64,000 bases of DNA, taken from assembly GCA_963556145.1 (NCBI GenBank), contig OY744469.1:4746767-4810766 (forward strand), given 5' to 3'. The position numbers and the translations under genes were made by a program. The notes under the pieces are model-generated. The model was not told the DNA's origin. It saw only the letters and a list, made by a program, of their open reading frames with translations, and ran no database searches. The stretch is from Hygrocybe punicea (lineage: Eukaryota > Basidiomycota > Agaricomycetes > Agaricales > Hygrophoraceae). Of this stretch, positions 31,626 to 42,130 are shown in pieces. Each line of letters starts with the position of its first letter. The first letter of the stretch is position 1.

Positions 31626-34013
31626 ACGGGGAATCATTAGGAAAATCGCAGGCAGAAAGATAAATGCGGGGAACTGTAGACGAAGACGATGAGTCCGCTA
31701 TATGGGTATAAGATTCAATGTACATAGCGTTGGTATGTTTGTCGTGCACTATTACTAGCGTGATGTCTCCGTCATCTAGTGCGCTCAGTTCCCCTTGTTG
31801 ATAAAAACCGAGGACGAGTGTAAGGGTACGCCGCGTCGTCGTGCTTCGCTTCGAGGGTACGTCGGGATTGTCACAGACCTATTTGAATTCGGATCGCGTA
31901 TCGTGATCGTCTGGTCTTCGTTGCAGTAATTCTTAACCACGCTTTCCGTAAGCACGTCGAACGGTCTGCCCAAAAGGATGTGATACGCGGGGTCGCGGAT
32001 GATGTGCATTTGAAGGAATAGAGTAATATTGCCAATTTTACAAGGGACATTTTGTGCGAGACCCAGGGACTGATCAATCGAACCATTCGCCAACTGCATA
32101 TTGAGACGAATCGCCAGGTCGTAAGGAAGGCTAAACTGATGGCAAACGTCCTCCGACATCGCGACAATCTGCGAACCAGGGTCAATAATACTACCGACTT
32201 GTTCTTGTCCATCAATGAGTAAGTTAACAGTGTGTAGTGCGTGCAATTCTTTTGCGACGGTAAGCACCTCAGGGATTTCGCCAGGCGATAGGCTCATAAG
32301 ATAGGTCTCGTAGGGGTCAGGAACAATAATAGGTAGGTTCTCAGTGGAGACCTTATCGCGAACGTCCTCACATGTCGCGAAAGGGAGTAGGTCCTCGGTG
32401 AAGATGTTAGTTTTTACTGGCGAAGCGCCAGGAGGTTGGACTCGCTTGGGCGTTATATCATCGCGAAGTTTTGTACGACAGTCCGGAGAGATCGAGAATA
32501 ATTCCATCGGTGTGAGCGTGACACAAGGGGTCGCCATAGAACGCGAATAAACATCGCTAGCGATCTTAGGGTCCTGAATAGGGGCTTGAGTGCGATACGC
32601 GGGTTCTTTATCTTTGTTTTGTTTCGAGGGGGGTCCTGCAAAGTTACGCTTGTGTGGGGGACGGTACGTGGTTTCCAGTGCGGAAGCGAAAGGATGGATT
32701 GGGAGATCGGTGGTAGGAGCGGTTGTCGCGGCTGGAGGAATATGATTCGCGGTTACGTGATCATGCACAGGTTGAACGGGTGGACGAGGTAGATCGTTGG
32801 TGGGAGGTACCGGTTTGCGCTGACGAGGAATTTCAACACCGTCGAACTTTATCTTTTTAAGCGCAAAGAGTTCGCGCTCAAGCTCTTCAATGCGCATGTC
32901 GTTAGAGTGCATCGCTGATGCCAGGACATTGGTGTGAACGATGGGCGATACGCTGTACATTAACTGACCGACGTTGTTCGTATTAGCCTGTGGCGCCGCA
33001 GCGAGTTGACCGGGATTGCGACGATGCCATTCATCGATGCGCTCTTTCATAGAATTGCCAGGGATTTGACGCAGACAGAAAGTGCTGGAGGGTAGAACGA
33101 TTTTCTTGTCTATATTCTCGCGAATGCATCCGGCATTGATATATTCAATCACATGCGGGCAGTTCGGCCTAAAGTGACCAGGTAGGTTGCAAAAGTGGCA
33201 ATTGCCATTCGCCGCTGTCTTGGACTGAGTCGTTCTCGTAGGGGGCGTAGGAGAAGAGGTATGGGAGGTATGGGAGCATGGAGAAGAGTTTTTAGACGCG
33301 TGCGGTTCCATAATTTTATTGACCGCTTGGACCACAGTATCGACGATGAGCGTGACTTCGTCCCGCTTGATCGAAGAAATGTCGGAAGAGGTCGCGGACG
33401 TTGATTTACCTTCCCTAGGTGCGTTCGTGGGACCGGTACCATGAAGAACGAACTGCGCCGCTGCTTGGATTTCATGTAGCGGATAGGGGTCATCGGGAAA
33501 GTGATCGGGTAATTTTAGCTGTAGCCGCTGTGTAACGCGTGTCCAGAGAGACTTTTGAAACCCACGAATGTACGCGCGACTTTGCTCAGCTTCGGAGATG
33601 CAATTCTTTTTACAGAGAAATTTCGTGATAGTGAGGAAAGCGTGATGATAAGCGCCAAGCTCTAAGATGTTTGTGATCCCCGATTGATGTTGTTTCTCAA
33701 TGAGTTTTTCCATATCTGATACAGACCATTTCCGCTCGTCTTCCGAACCAGGATATAGCTTATACACGGCTTTTGTAAACTCTTCGTAAGTTGACGTTGG
33801 CGAGTATTCGTCGAGCGATTCCCAAAGTTCGGCGGTATCTATGTCGAGGTAGTGCAACGCATATCTCTTCTTGTTGACAGTATTGGCCACTGCGCAAGAA
33901 TCGAATTGGGCCTTGAGCTCATCAAAGTACCTGCGAAGTTCGCGCGGATGCTCCGGTGCGAAGCTGGGAGCGGTATTATGACTGCGAGCGGGCATTTGCG
34001 GTGGTGTCACCAT
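31626..34013 (-). CDS. Family B gag-protease (intact ORF) and start of pol
   Basis: A 742-residue minus-strand ORF (34013-31785). The capsid-like N-terminus (MPARSHNTAPSF..., YALHYLDIDTAELWESL, LYPGSEDERKWS) parallels families A and C. The zinc knuckle is CHFCNLPGHFRPNC. The Pro-rich linker holds AYRTQAPIQDPKIASDVYSR. The protease has GSIIDPGSQIV (catalytic Asp in Asp-Pro-Gly-Ser), NLLIDG and YHILLGRPFDVL. It ends at TGA right after AAG GGG AAC. Pol continues in the -1 frame (QGELSALDDGDITLVIVHD) through 31630, then is cut by T2. The ORF is undamaged, in contrast to pol. Gag forms the particle and the protease cleaves the polyprotein. Confidence 0.85.
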
Positions 34014-34454
34014 TGTTAGAGTCGTGGGAGGCGGTGTAGGTGGACACGATGAGGTAGATGACGAGGGTGTAGAGCTCGGTAGAGTAGGAATAGAAGAGTC
34101 GAGAGTGGATGTGGATGGTAAATTAGAATGTGGACCGGAAGAGGGGTCTGAAGAGTGTCGAGACTAAGCTCCGCTGGCCGGGGTAGGAGATTGCAGAGTG
34201 TAATCGCGCGGAGAACTATGCAAGTCTAAAGGTGTGCGAGGTGAATGAGAACAGAGCCGATGTGAAGTATCGTGTTCAGAATTGGAGGAACTGTCGGTAA
34301 GTTCGTCGAGATCGCTGTCAAAGTCTGGGATGTATCAAGAAGTCGCCGCAAGTTGTTGGGCTTGACGCTGTACTGAGCTACGAGTACGATATCTGTTAGA
34401 AGCTATGGTGTTCGAACTGGACGCATTGGTCAAAAGAGTGGTTTAATTTAAGTC
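34014..34454 (-). other. Family B leader between primer site and gag
   Basis: About 440 bp of Ser/Pro/Thr-coding low-complexity DNA that is partly open in the gag frame upstream of the annotated ATG. No separate gene is supported. Confidence 0.5.
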
Positions 34455-34472
34455 TCCTCGCGGTGGGCTCCA
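34455..34472 (-). other. Primer-binding site of family B
   Basis: The reverse complement of 34455-34472 is TGGAGCCCACCGCGAGGA, identical to the sites of families A and C. It marks the inner border of the 5' LTR of family B, which would lie at higher coordinates. Confidence 0.75.
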
Positions 34473-34474
34473 GA

Positions 34475-34764
34475 AAATGATACGGTTTCCATGTCTATGA
34501 CCTCGGATAAAGAGATAATAAAAGAGAAACACTTCAAAAAGTTGCGAACGGGACTTGGGACACACCCGACGGTAATGCGATAAAGCGTGATGAAACGCGC
34601 GAAGAAATAATATAATGCGATGAAACGCGTGATGATGCGAAGACGCAGCGCAGTAAGAAACGGAGATTGGAAGGCTTAGCTGAGTGTCCTAGATGACAGC
34701 ATGGTACGCGGCGATGACGCGACGAGACGGGGTTTCTGCGCTACGACTTATGTCGCTATAGCGG
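34475..34764 (-). repeat. Probable 5' LTR of family B, inner part
   Basis: The 290 bp between the primer site and element C have the position of the family B 5' LTR. The remainder should resume at 39761 after the duplicated GCGG, up to roughly 40300. No second LTR copy of family B is in the window, so limits are inferred from position only. Confidence 0.45.
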
Positions 34765-35371
34765 TGTAGAGGCTCCGGGCCCTCTGGACCCAAATCCTCT
34801 TCATATCCCACTTCGTCCCTGTCCATTCCCATTCACGTATCGTCGATTCCGCCCGATTCCGGTCCTTTCTGTCGATTCCGCTCCGGATTCCGCCTCCAGA
34901 ATCGTTCATACTCAAGATGCGATGTCTCTAACGACCCGGAATCAGTACGTATATAGTTACATATGATATATCTTCGTTTCCCGTTACTTAGTACATAGCA
35001 TCATTCCTCCTATACTCCGCTCCACTCCTCTCCTATCAGTTACAGCCTTCGGTTGTAGTACATAGTTACTAGAGCACAGGATCTCTCCCAGTAGTATAAA
35101 AGATGTACCCTTATACTACAACCATATCATATCCCATCATAGAGAAAATACAGGTTATCGCTCCCCTTCAGTTCTATTTCTTAGTCCTCACTTCGTATCG
35201 TCTCCATATTAGTCTTTGTACTCCACTCCCTACACTTCCCCTCTGATCCAGAACCCCTGGATTCGGGTTGGATTGACTAGACTATAGACACTAAACTCCT
35301 CTGATCACTTCTTAGCTGATCACCCTTTCCGTAGATTCCCATTCGGGTCTACAACCAAACTCGCCATCACA
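34765..35371 (+). repeat. Element C 5' LTR
   Basis: 607 bp, starts TGTAGAGGCTCCGGGCC. Contains GTATAAAAG near 35094 as a TATA-like box. Compared with the 3' LTR it has six substitutions, each turning a CpG into TpG or CpA. Confidence 0.9.
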
Positions 35372-35373
35372 AC

Positions 35374-35391
35374 TGGAGCCCACCGCGAGGA
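35374..35391 (+). other. Element C primer-binding site
   Basis: TGGAGCCCACCGCGAGGA two bases inside the 5' LTR, identical to the primer sites of families A and B. Confidence 0.8.
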
Positions 35392-35565
35392 GTTTATTTC
35401 TTTTGTCTTTTCATACCCTCCCCACGGTCGGCTTGGACTTTCATGACGTTTCCCTCTTCTACCCGACTCTAGTTAGTTAGTTCCGCTTACGACTTCGACC
35501 TCAACCTCAAACCTCCTCAACCCAACCCGCTTTCCAACCCACATCCCAATTTAGACATTCCCGAT

Positions 35566-37737
35566 ATGACGACCGGATTCATGCCTCTCCGAGGTGATCC
35601 CTCAGCCCCGACATTCGACGGAAACGAACTCGACCTTCCCCGCTTCTTTGACGAAATTGACATGCTCGGCTCCGACTGTGGACTCACGGACGCTATGAAG
35701 ATTCGCTATACGCTCCGGTACCTCAACAACGACGATTACGAACTCTGGTCGACACTTCCCGCCGCTTCCGCTAAAGACTTCATCGCTTTCCGACGTGCCG
35801 TCTTCGACTTTTATCCCGGTGCTACGGATTCCATCCGGTATACGATCTCGGATCTCGATCAACTTACGCGACGACAATCGGCTTACGGTATAGAGAACAA
35901 AGCGGACTTAGGACAATATTTCCGGGATTTCATACACATTTCCGGTGTCTTGTTTAACAACGGCTGTCTAACGGATAAGCAACGGAACACATACTTCGCC
36001 AACGGATTCAACTCAGACCTTCGTCTACGTATTGAAGAACGCCTCCATTACCTTCTTCCCGACCATTACCACGACGATCCATACCCGCTCGATGTTTTCC
36101 ACGATGCCGCCTTATTCCTACTTTCCAGTTATCGCTCCGTTCCGAAATCCCCTTCCTTTGCCGTTACCATCTCTAGTCCCGATTCCAGTCCCAGTCCCCC
36201 ACCCGTCATAGCTTTGTCATCTCTGGTCCCAATTCTGACCTCGATCCCGCCCACCGTCGTTCGTTCCGTCGCCCACGTTCATTCTGGTCCTACGTATACT
36301 CTGTCCCCTTTATCGCATATTCCGTCCCTGTCCATTCCGGTGCCCGTCGAGACCGTCATTTGTTTACAGGTATTGTCGTCCAGTCCCATGTCGTCCCTGT
36401 CCGATCCCATTCCCGATTTATCGATGCCGGTCACCAATTTATCCAATTCATTTCCTATTTCGTCCACATCGTTTCCGGATTCGACCCCTCCGCTTTCCGT
36501 CCATGAACTCGTACCGGACCCGCTCCCATTGTCATCGGATTCTCCAGAAATAGACATTCCGTCCCCGATATTGTCGCCATATTGTCCTCCGTCACCGTCT
36601 ACTGAGATTCCGTCGACTTTGGTTGAGTATTCCGTACCCGTTCCCATTCTGGACTCCATTCCACCCCTTGTATTTGATTTCGATTCCGGTTCCGATTCCG
36701 TTATGTCGACCCCTTCGTTCCCGGTTCCCCTCGTAGTTCCCGCTCCCGTATCGTCTCCGGTTCCCTCCTCGCCCGCTTGGGGCACTTCGTCGTTTCCGCC
36801 CGCTTGGGGCACCCCGTCGTTTTTAGACCCGTCACACGGCACACCCGTTATATGGGATCGTGTTGGTGTCGGCACTCTGGTTCTCGATTTTATTTTATTC
36901 CTCATTTCCGTCTTCATTCTACTTTGTGATCGCATTTTGGACCTCCGCCCCCTCAACACCTCGCTCGAATATTTGCAAGAAGTTCTCCACCTCCTCTCGT
37001 CATTCCGCCTCCGACCTTCTTTCAGAAACTCTTGTGGGGATGTAGACCCGTTACCGTCTCCTATTTTTGCGTTTTCATCTTCCGTTCCGCTTTCCATTCC
37101 CGCTCCCGTTTCTCATTTATTTATATTTTCATTTCCGTTTCTAGTTTTCTTTGTTTCCCGTCCTTTCCGGTCCCATTTTGTTTCCGTTGTATTCCGGTCC
37201 TGTCCTCCACCTCGACCTCCAGATTCTGGCTTATGTAGTTACCCGTTTCTCCCTTTCCGTTATAGATTTTATTATGTACTCATTTTATTTTTATGTACAT
37301 TGTCCCGTGGTTCGTTTCCCCTCCTTTTCCGTCCATTTCCCTTCTACTCCCTTCTCCTTTCGTCGAGTTTTGTGTCGATCATGTCGAGTTGGCCAAAGAT
37401 ATGGGCTTGGTTCGCGCGTAGTTGGTTCAGCTCCTTCGTCCAACGGGTTAGCTTCGAATGGACCTCCGCAACATACTCCGAGAGGCCATCCGCAATCGTC
37501 GATATCTCCCTCTGCGTTTCCGTCGCCATCTTGCGCACTGCCCAGACGTGGTCGTTGATTCCGGCTCCGATCTGTGGGTGCTTGAACGGATTTCCTTGTC
37601 TCCCTTCGTCCCGCTCCAATTCTGTATCCGGTTCGATGTCGGTCAATGTCCGCTTACTCGTCGACGCCTCTCCGGTCCGCAACCTAGGCTTCCTCACGGG
37701 CCTTGGTATTTTCTTCGCGACGATTTTCCTCTTTTGA
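35566..37737 (+). CDS. Element C gag
   Basis: The 723-codon ORF starts MTTGFMPLRGDPSAPTFDGN. Residues 1-190 align by eye with the gag of family A (RYLNNDDYELWSTLP, DFYPGATDSIRYT, GIENKADLGQYF). After residue ~200 it becomes Ser/Pro/Val/Thr-rich low complexity with no visible zinc knuckle. From 37344 it overlaps the antisense exon 3 of gene X, so its last ~130 codons are probably not under gag selection. The functional gag may end earlier or be a capsid-only protein. ATG 35566 is about 175 bp after the primer site. Confidence 0.7.
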   Translation: MTTGFMPLRGDPSAPTFDGNELDLPRFFDEIDMLGSDCGLTDAMKIRYTLRYLNNDDYELWSTLPAASAKDFIAFRRAVFDFYPGATDSIRYTISDLDQLTRRQSAYGIENKADLGQYFRDFIHISGVLFNNGCLTDKQRNTYFANGFNSDLRLRIEERLHYLLPDHYHDDPYPLDVFHDAALFLLSSYRSVPKSPSFAVTISSPDSSPSPPPVIALSSLVPILTSIPPTVVRSVAHVHSGPTYTLSPLSHIPSLSIPVPVETVICLQVLSSSPMSSLSDPIPDLSMPVTNLSNSFPISSTSFPDSTPPLSVHELVPDPLPLSSDSPEIDIPSPILSPYCPPSPSTEIPSTLVEYSVPVPILDSIPPLVFDFDSGSDSVMSTPSFPVPLVVPAPVSSPVPSSPAWGTSSFPPAWGTPSFLDPSHGTPVIWDRVGVGTLVLDFILFLISVFILLCDRILDLRPLNTSLEYLQEVLHLLSSFRLRPSFRNSCGDVDPLPSPIFAFSSSVPLSIPAPVSHLFIFSFPFLVFFVSRPFRSHFVSVVFRSCPPPRPPDSGLCSYPFLPFRYRFYYVLILFLCTLSRGSFPLLFRPFPFYSLLLSSSFVSIMSSWPKIWAWFARSWFSSFVQRVSFEWTSATYSERPSAIVDISLCVSVAILRTAQTWSLIPAPICGCLNGFPCLPSSRSNSVSGSMSVNVRLLVDASPVRNLGFLTGLGIFFATIFLF

Positions 37738-38812
37738 CTACCCACCTTCGCCTTCCCTTTCCTTTCCGCTTTTCCAGATCCGGTGGCCGGTCCCTTCGTC
37801 GATAATCCGCAGCATCGTTTAAGCCTTTTGCATCAATCGCACGCATACCCCTCGATTCCGCGACAAACCGCATTGGCGGTCACGCACGCATCGCATTGCC
37901 GGATCCAGAACGACTGCATGTACTACGGATTAGTTAGGCACCACGGATATACGAGTCCGTGAGATATCACTTACCCCTGGAATCTTTCCCTTCGGTTCCA
38001 CATCCTCGTTCCCGCTCGCATTCGAGAAATCATTGCCGCTGTTGTAGTCCCCGTGAACGGTCTCGTCGTCCCAGTTGACCCTCTTATCCCAGTTGAGCTT
38101 TTTGTGTTTGATCGTGTTGAGTGCTTGAAGCCGCTCGTATTTTCGTAGTTGCTGATTGGACCAGGTGCCCTCCTCGTCCTCGCTTCCATGATAGCTGGTT
38201 TGTGCGGCCTCCTCCCGGTCCCTTTCCGCGGCTGCATCAGCCTCCCTTTTTGCTGCCTCTGCCGCCTTCGCCCTTTCCGCCTCCTCAATCCGCTTCTCCC
38301 CTTCCGCCCTCCTATTCATCTTCTCTTCATACTGATGCGATTCCTCCACCCGTTGCCGCTCGATCCTTTCCACCTCCTCGACCCATTGTTTCCTCGCTTC
38401 CTCCTCCTTTTCCTCCTGCAACCGTACAGCTTCCCGACGCCTCGCCTCTTTCCGTTCCCGTTCGTAGTTTTCCCAGCTCTGCAACCATTCCTCGACCTCC
38501 ACCACCATCTCTCCGCCCATTGAGAAATCCCTCGGTTCCGTCATGTCGATTCCGTTGTCCCGGATTTCCGTCAAGATTCCCCTGTAGTTCCGCTGCCGGG
38601 TATTGTTAGTCCGTGCCGTTTACAGGAACGGGATCTCTTACCATGGCCCGTCGTCGTCTCACCACCCATTGCCGTGCTTCGTTCTCGAATCCGTCGCGTA
38701 TGATATCGATTCCAGCCATGTCGACTTCTAGTAACTCGGCCACGGCGCTCTCGAAATCTTGCCGCGTTTCCGCATCGAGATTGTTGAGGAAATTGTCGTA
38801 TTCCGTCGACAT
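37344..38812 (-). CDS. Gene X of element C: antisense Zn2Cys6-like coiled-coil protein
   Basis: Exons on the minus strand are 38812-38642 (57 codons), 38592-37975 (206 codons) and 37922-37344 (192 codons plus stop), all in phase. The N-terminus MSTEYDNFLNNLD and the residues around intron 1 (RNYRGILTEIR) match gene X of family A (MSQVYDNFL, RAYNGIVAELR). Both introns sit at the same places. The middle is a strongly charged coiled coil. Exon 3 has cysteines at codons 10, 13, 20, 28, 31 and 38, the Zn(II)2Cys6 spacing, followed by basic residues (KRLKR). The only break is TGA at 37833-37835, codon 30. The C-terminus is helical. It runs opposite to gag, just inside the 3' LTR. A nuclear DNA-binding role is inferred from the cysteine spacing; the coding sequence would give about 455 residues if TGA is read. 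Confidence 0.72.
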
Positions 38813-38919
38813 CTGGTGTTGGTGTTGGTGTTTGTTGGGTTTGTTGGGCTTGTTGAGGATGTTGTCGAGATTGTTGAAGTCGCGTTGAAAAGTTTTCTTG
38901 TTTGTATTTGTTGCCCCGT

Positions 38920-38925
38920 CACGTG
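38920..38925. promoter_or_regulatory. CACGTG E-box upstream of gene X (element C)
   Basis: The palindrome sits in GTCACGTGAC, 108 bp before the X start codon on the minus strand. It is the counterpart of the site 86 bp before X in family A. Confidence 0.45.
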
Positions 38926-39149
38926 ACCGTTGTTCCTTTATCCAGCCGTTTCGCCCCACCCTCTTTCAGTAGCTCCGGACCACTGCCTCCCGACGCTTCG
39001 ATACCCGCCGGCTTCAACTCCGCTCACGTTGTACTCCCCTTTCCGTCCGTTTTCGACATCGCATCCGCTCATTTATTCCCATGACCCCGGTATCTTCGTT
39101 ATTTCATATGGATCGACCAGGGATGGTCTCTATCTGAGTCCTGACCGGA

Positions 39150-39756
39150 TGTAGAGGCTCCGGGCCCTCTGGACCCGAATCCTCTTCATATCCCACTTCG
39201 TCCCCGTCCATTCCCATTCACGTATCGTCGATTCCGCCCGATTCCGGTCCTTTCTGTCGATTCCGCTCCGGATTCCGCCTCCGGAATCGTTCATACTCAA
39301 GATGCGATGTCTCTAACGACCCGGAATCAGTACGTATATAGTTACATATGATATATCTTCGTTTCCCGTTACTTAGTACATAGCATCATTCCTCCTATAC
39401 TCCGCTCCACTCCTCTCCTATCAGTTACAGCCTTCGGTTGTAGTACATAGTTACTAGAGCACAGGATCTCTCCCAGTAGTATAAAAGATGTACCCTTATA
39501 CTACAACCATATCATATCCCATCATAGAGAAAATACAGGTTATCGCTCCCCTTCAGTTCTATTTCTTAGTCCTCGCTTCGTATCGTCTCCATATTAGTCT
39601 TCGTACTCCACTCCCTACACTTCCCCTCTGATCCAGAACCCCTGGATTCGGGTTGGATTGACTAGACTATAGACACTAAACTCCTCTGATCACTTCTTAG
39701 CTGATCACCCTTTCCGTAGATTCCCATTCGGGTCTACAACCAAACTCGCCGTCACA
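39150..39756 (+). repeat. Element C 3' LTR
   Basis: 607 bp. It retains CpG at all six places where the 5' LTR has lost it. It is followed by the GCGG duplication. Confidence 0.9.
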
Positions 39757-39760
39757 GCGG

Positions 39761-40300
39761 AGAATACACAACGAAAAGAGATGTAGACTGATTGAGAGTG
39801 ATTGGTTTTCTTAGAACTAAACCGCAGACCGATGAAAAGGGGAGAACTGGGTTCTTCATTCCTTTTTGCTACTACAAGACATTCCTTATATCCTAAAGGG
39901 ATAGGGTCATAAGGGTAGAGGAGTGAATAGAAATGCGGCGAAATATCGCATGAAAAGAGATGGAACGGCGAAGGAGAGTGAACAATTTGAAATAAAGGTA
40001 AGTATCACATGAAAGTCGGCAAAAAGAAGAAGATAAACCGGATGAATTACATTTCTGGTATCGGACTTGGTGTCCGAACACGCAGGAAGTGTGGACAATA
40101 CTGTTTCATCTTGTCGAGATCAGACCGCATCGGTAGGACCCAGCGATAACATAGCGAGAATGTCGCGAGAACGTCGAAAGTGCGCACGCATAAGTTGGCG
40201 AAGAGTCGCACAGATCGCGCCGAGTGCACGGATGTTTCGTAAGTACGCTGGATGCGGAAGAGTCATACGAAGAACAGAAATAATGATTTGAAACGATTCC
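39761..40300 (-). repeat. Probable outer part of family B 5' LTR
   Basis: A non-coding stretch that should continue the LTR of family B interrupted by element C. It includes several GCGA/TGCGAT words like those in 34560-34640. The outer border is not defined. Confidence 0.35.
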
Positions 40301-40319
40301 GTGCCCAAAGGGACAAGAT

Positions 40320-40720
40320 GCGTATCAACAGTGATGGTGGCCACCAGCAGTGCCAACTGGCAGCAGCAAGCAGGGAAACGACGACGGCGGCGGCCACCAG
40401 CACTGCCAACTGGCAGCAGCAAGCAGGACAACGATGACGACCACTGCTGTCACCACCGCCACCTGACGGCAGCAGCAGGACAACAATGACGACGACCCAC
40501 CACCCACTGGCAGCGACGGCTGCGGGACGATGTTGGCCATCACCACGGCCAACTGAGGCCAGCAGCAGCAGCACCACCGCTGCACCGGGATGTCGCTGTG
40601 CCACAATTGGCAGCAGCAGCGGGGCGACAACTATGACCACGAGCGCGACCACCCACTGGTGGCGGCGTCGAGACGACAATGATGGTTGCAACAAAAGACT
40701 AGCAAGGATGATGGGGGGCT
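40320..40720. repeat. Trinucleotide-rich imperfect repeat block
   Basis: Contains a duplicated unit of about 54 bp (GGCCACCAGCA(G/C)TGCCAACTGG..., near 40338 and 40391) within CAG/GAC/ACC triplet-rich sequence. It resembles in style the minisatellite at 9360-10430, but flanking inverted ends were not found. No gene. Confidence 0.55.
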
Positions 40721-41072
40721 TCAACTTACTGTCTATAATTAATTATTGATTCAATCTAAGTAACTTTTTTTTAGAAAGGACTCTAGCTAGAAAAAAGTGT
40801 TGAAAGGTAATTCAAAAAAGGTATGACAACCCAAGAAAAAAGAGTCAAAAGGTATGAGAGAAAAAAAAGTACAAGAACTTTATTACTTTTTCAAGCTGCT
40901 CAAGTACCAAAGGGTGGAAAAGCCTGAAAAAAGTTGGCAAAAAAGTTGAGAAAAAAGGTCAAGGTGTCAAAAGTGCAAAAAAAGGGGATGTAAATTTACT
41001 GATGTGTTGGACCCATGGGTACAATACCCACAGGTTTACCTGTCATTTTAAGCCCCAGATTGTCCAAAACAT

Positions 41073-41143
41073 TCAAGTATTGAGCTAGATATGCTCAAAA
41101 TACTTTATTTTAGTATTTTGAGCATATCTAGCTGAATACTTGA
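41073..41143. repeat. Near-perfect 32-bp hairpin within a larger fold-back
   Basis: Arms 41073-41104 and 41112-41143 pair with one mismatch around a 7-base loop. Weaker inverted similarity continues outward (AAGCCC near 41050 against GGGCTTC near 41160; CCCACAGGTTTACC near 41028 against AGGTTTACCC near 41240). It is probably a small fold-back MITE remnant covering about 41015-41260. The DNA from 40740 to 41015 is A-rich and shows no gene. Confidence 0.6.
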
Positions 41144-41412
41144 CCATTTTTGATGATCCAGGGCTTCAAAAAAACATGGTGGGTCCAGGAATCCATACCC
41201 ATACCCATATCCGAGGTTATACCCATGGAAAAACCCATAGGTTTACCCATACCTGTGCAATACACTACTCAGAAGTCTCAAGAATTTCAAAAACAGCTGT
41301 AATAATGGTGGATATTTCTGATTATCATAGAGGTGGTAAGGCTGATACCAATATTCGGATTGTAGAACCAAGAGTGGAACTGTTTCTGATATACAGGTTT
41401 AAAGTTATCAAA

Positions 41413-41876
41413 TTATTCTTCACCACTGCGTTGGCATATTGCGCTTTCACCACCATAATTGCCATCGAGCATATTCTGACTAGGATGTACCATCATCGGT
41501 GTCCAATTGATAACGTGTTCACATTGGAAACTCCTGCAAGAAAAAGATGTATGGTTTATGGCGAGAGAGAGCATCAATGAACTTCAAGTTGGAACCTACA
41601 TGAAGAACCAACATTCTGCAGACTCATGGGATTTTCCACTGATGATGGTATCGCCGTCCAGCTTGAAGGGAATGCATTCGCCGAACGGATAGAAATCATC
41701 GTGTTTTTTGGAGCCGTATTGGACATTGAAACCATACTCCTAGAAGGGATGTTTACATCATTAGAATGTCAGAGAGAGGTGGTTTGGATTGAACATACAT
41801 TTCAAGTTGTAGACAACTCGCCAGCAGTAACGATGGTCGCACCAGTAAGGAGGAACGAGAGGATGCAAAGCTTCAT
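41413..41876 (-). CDS. Possible small secreted protein gene (start and first intron uncertain)
   Basis: The minus-strand ATG at 41876 begins a typical signal peptide (MKLCILSFLLTGATIVTAG). After an unresolved first intron, an exon opens EYGFNVQYGSKKHDDFYP, followed by GECIPFKLDGDTIISG and a tail with two cysteines. It splices (GTAGGT donor, TTGCAG acceptor) to SFQCEHVINW...LDGNYGGESAICQ and stops at 41413-41415. Cys residues in the mature part suggest disulfides. A stop before the best GTATGT donor of intron 1 means that either a weaker upstream donor is used or the gene is decayed. I recognise the style of Agaricomycete small secreted proteins but no named family. Confidence 0.38.
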
Positions 41877-42130
41877 GTGGCCGCAGTGATATGTAAGCTA
41901 GTGGGAGACGAGGGGAAGGCTGAGACAGGACGATAAGGCGCCTGGCATAATAAGACAAGAATCATAAAGAAGATGAGACTCGTACTTCTCAAAATGCTCC
42001 GCCAGAAGGACATGCTCAGCCAGAGAACGTATGGTCACCAGGACGCAAGCTCAAGCTCAAGCTCATTAACGAGGTGACCATCGAGGGTAATGGGGTTGGA
42101 CATCCATGTACAGGCACCGGACGGGGAGGT
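41877..42130. other. Interval without a recognised gene
   Basis: Nothing supported; contains a short CAAGCT triplet run near 42050. Confidence 0.4.

Larger units (their letters stand above)
34765..39756 (+). mobile_element. Element C: complete 4,992-bp LTR retroelement carrying only gag and antisense X
   Basis: LTRs 34765-35371 and 39150-39756 are each 607 bp, TG...CA. GCGG directly flanks both ends (34761-34764, 39757-39760). The primer site matches families A and B. Inside are a plus-strand gag and a minus-strand gene X; no protease, RT or integrase. It is therefore a non-autonomous but structurally complete element, inserted into family B. The LTRs differ at six positions only. Confidence 0.9.
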
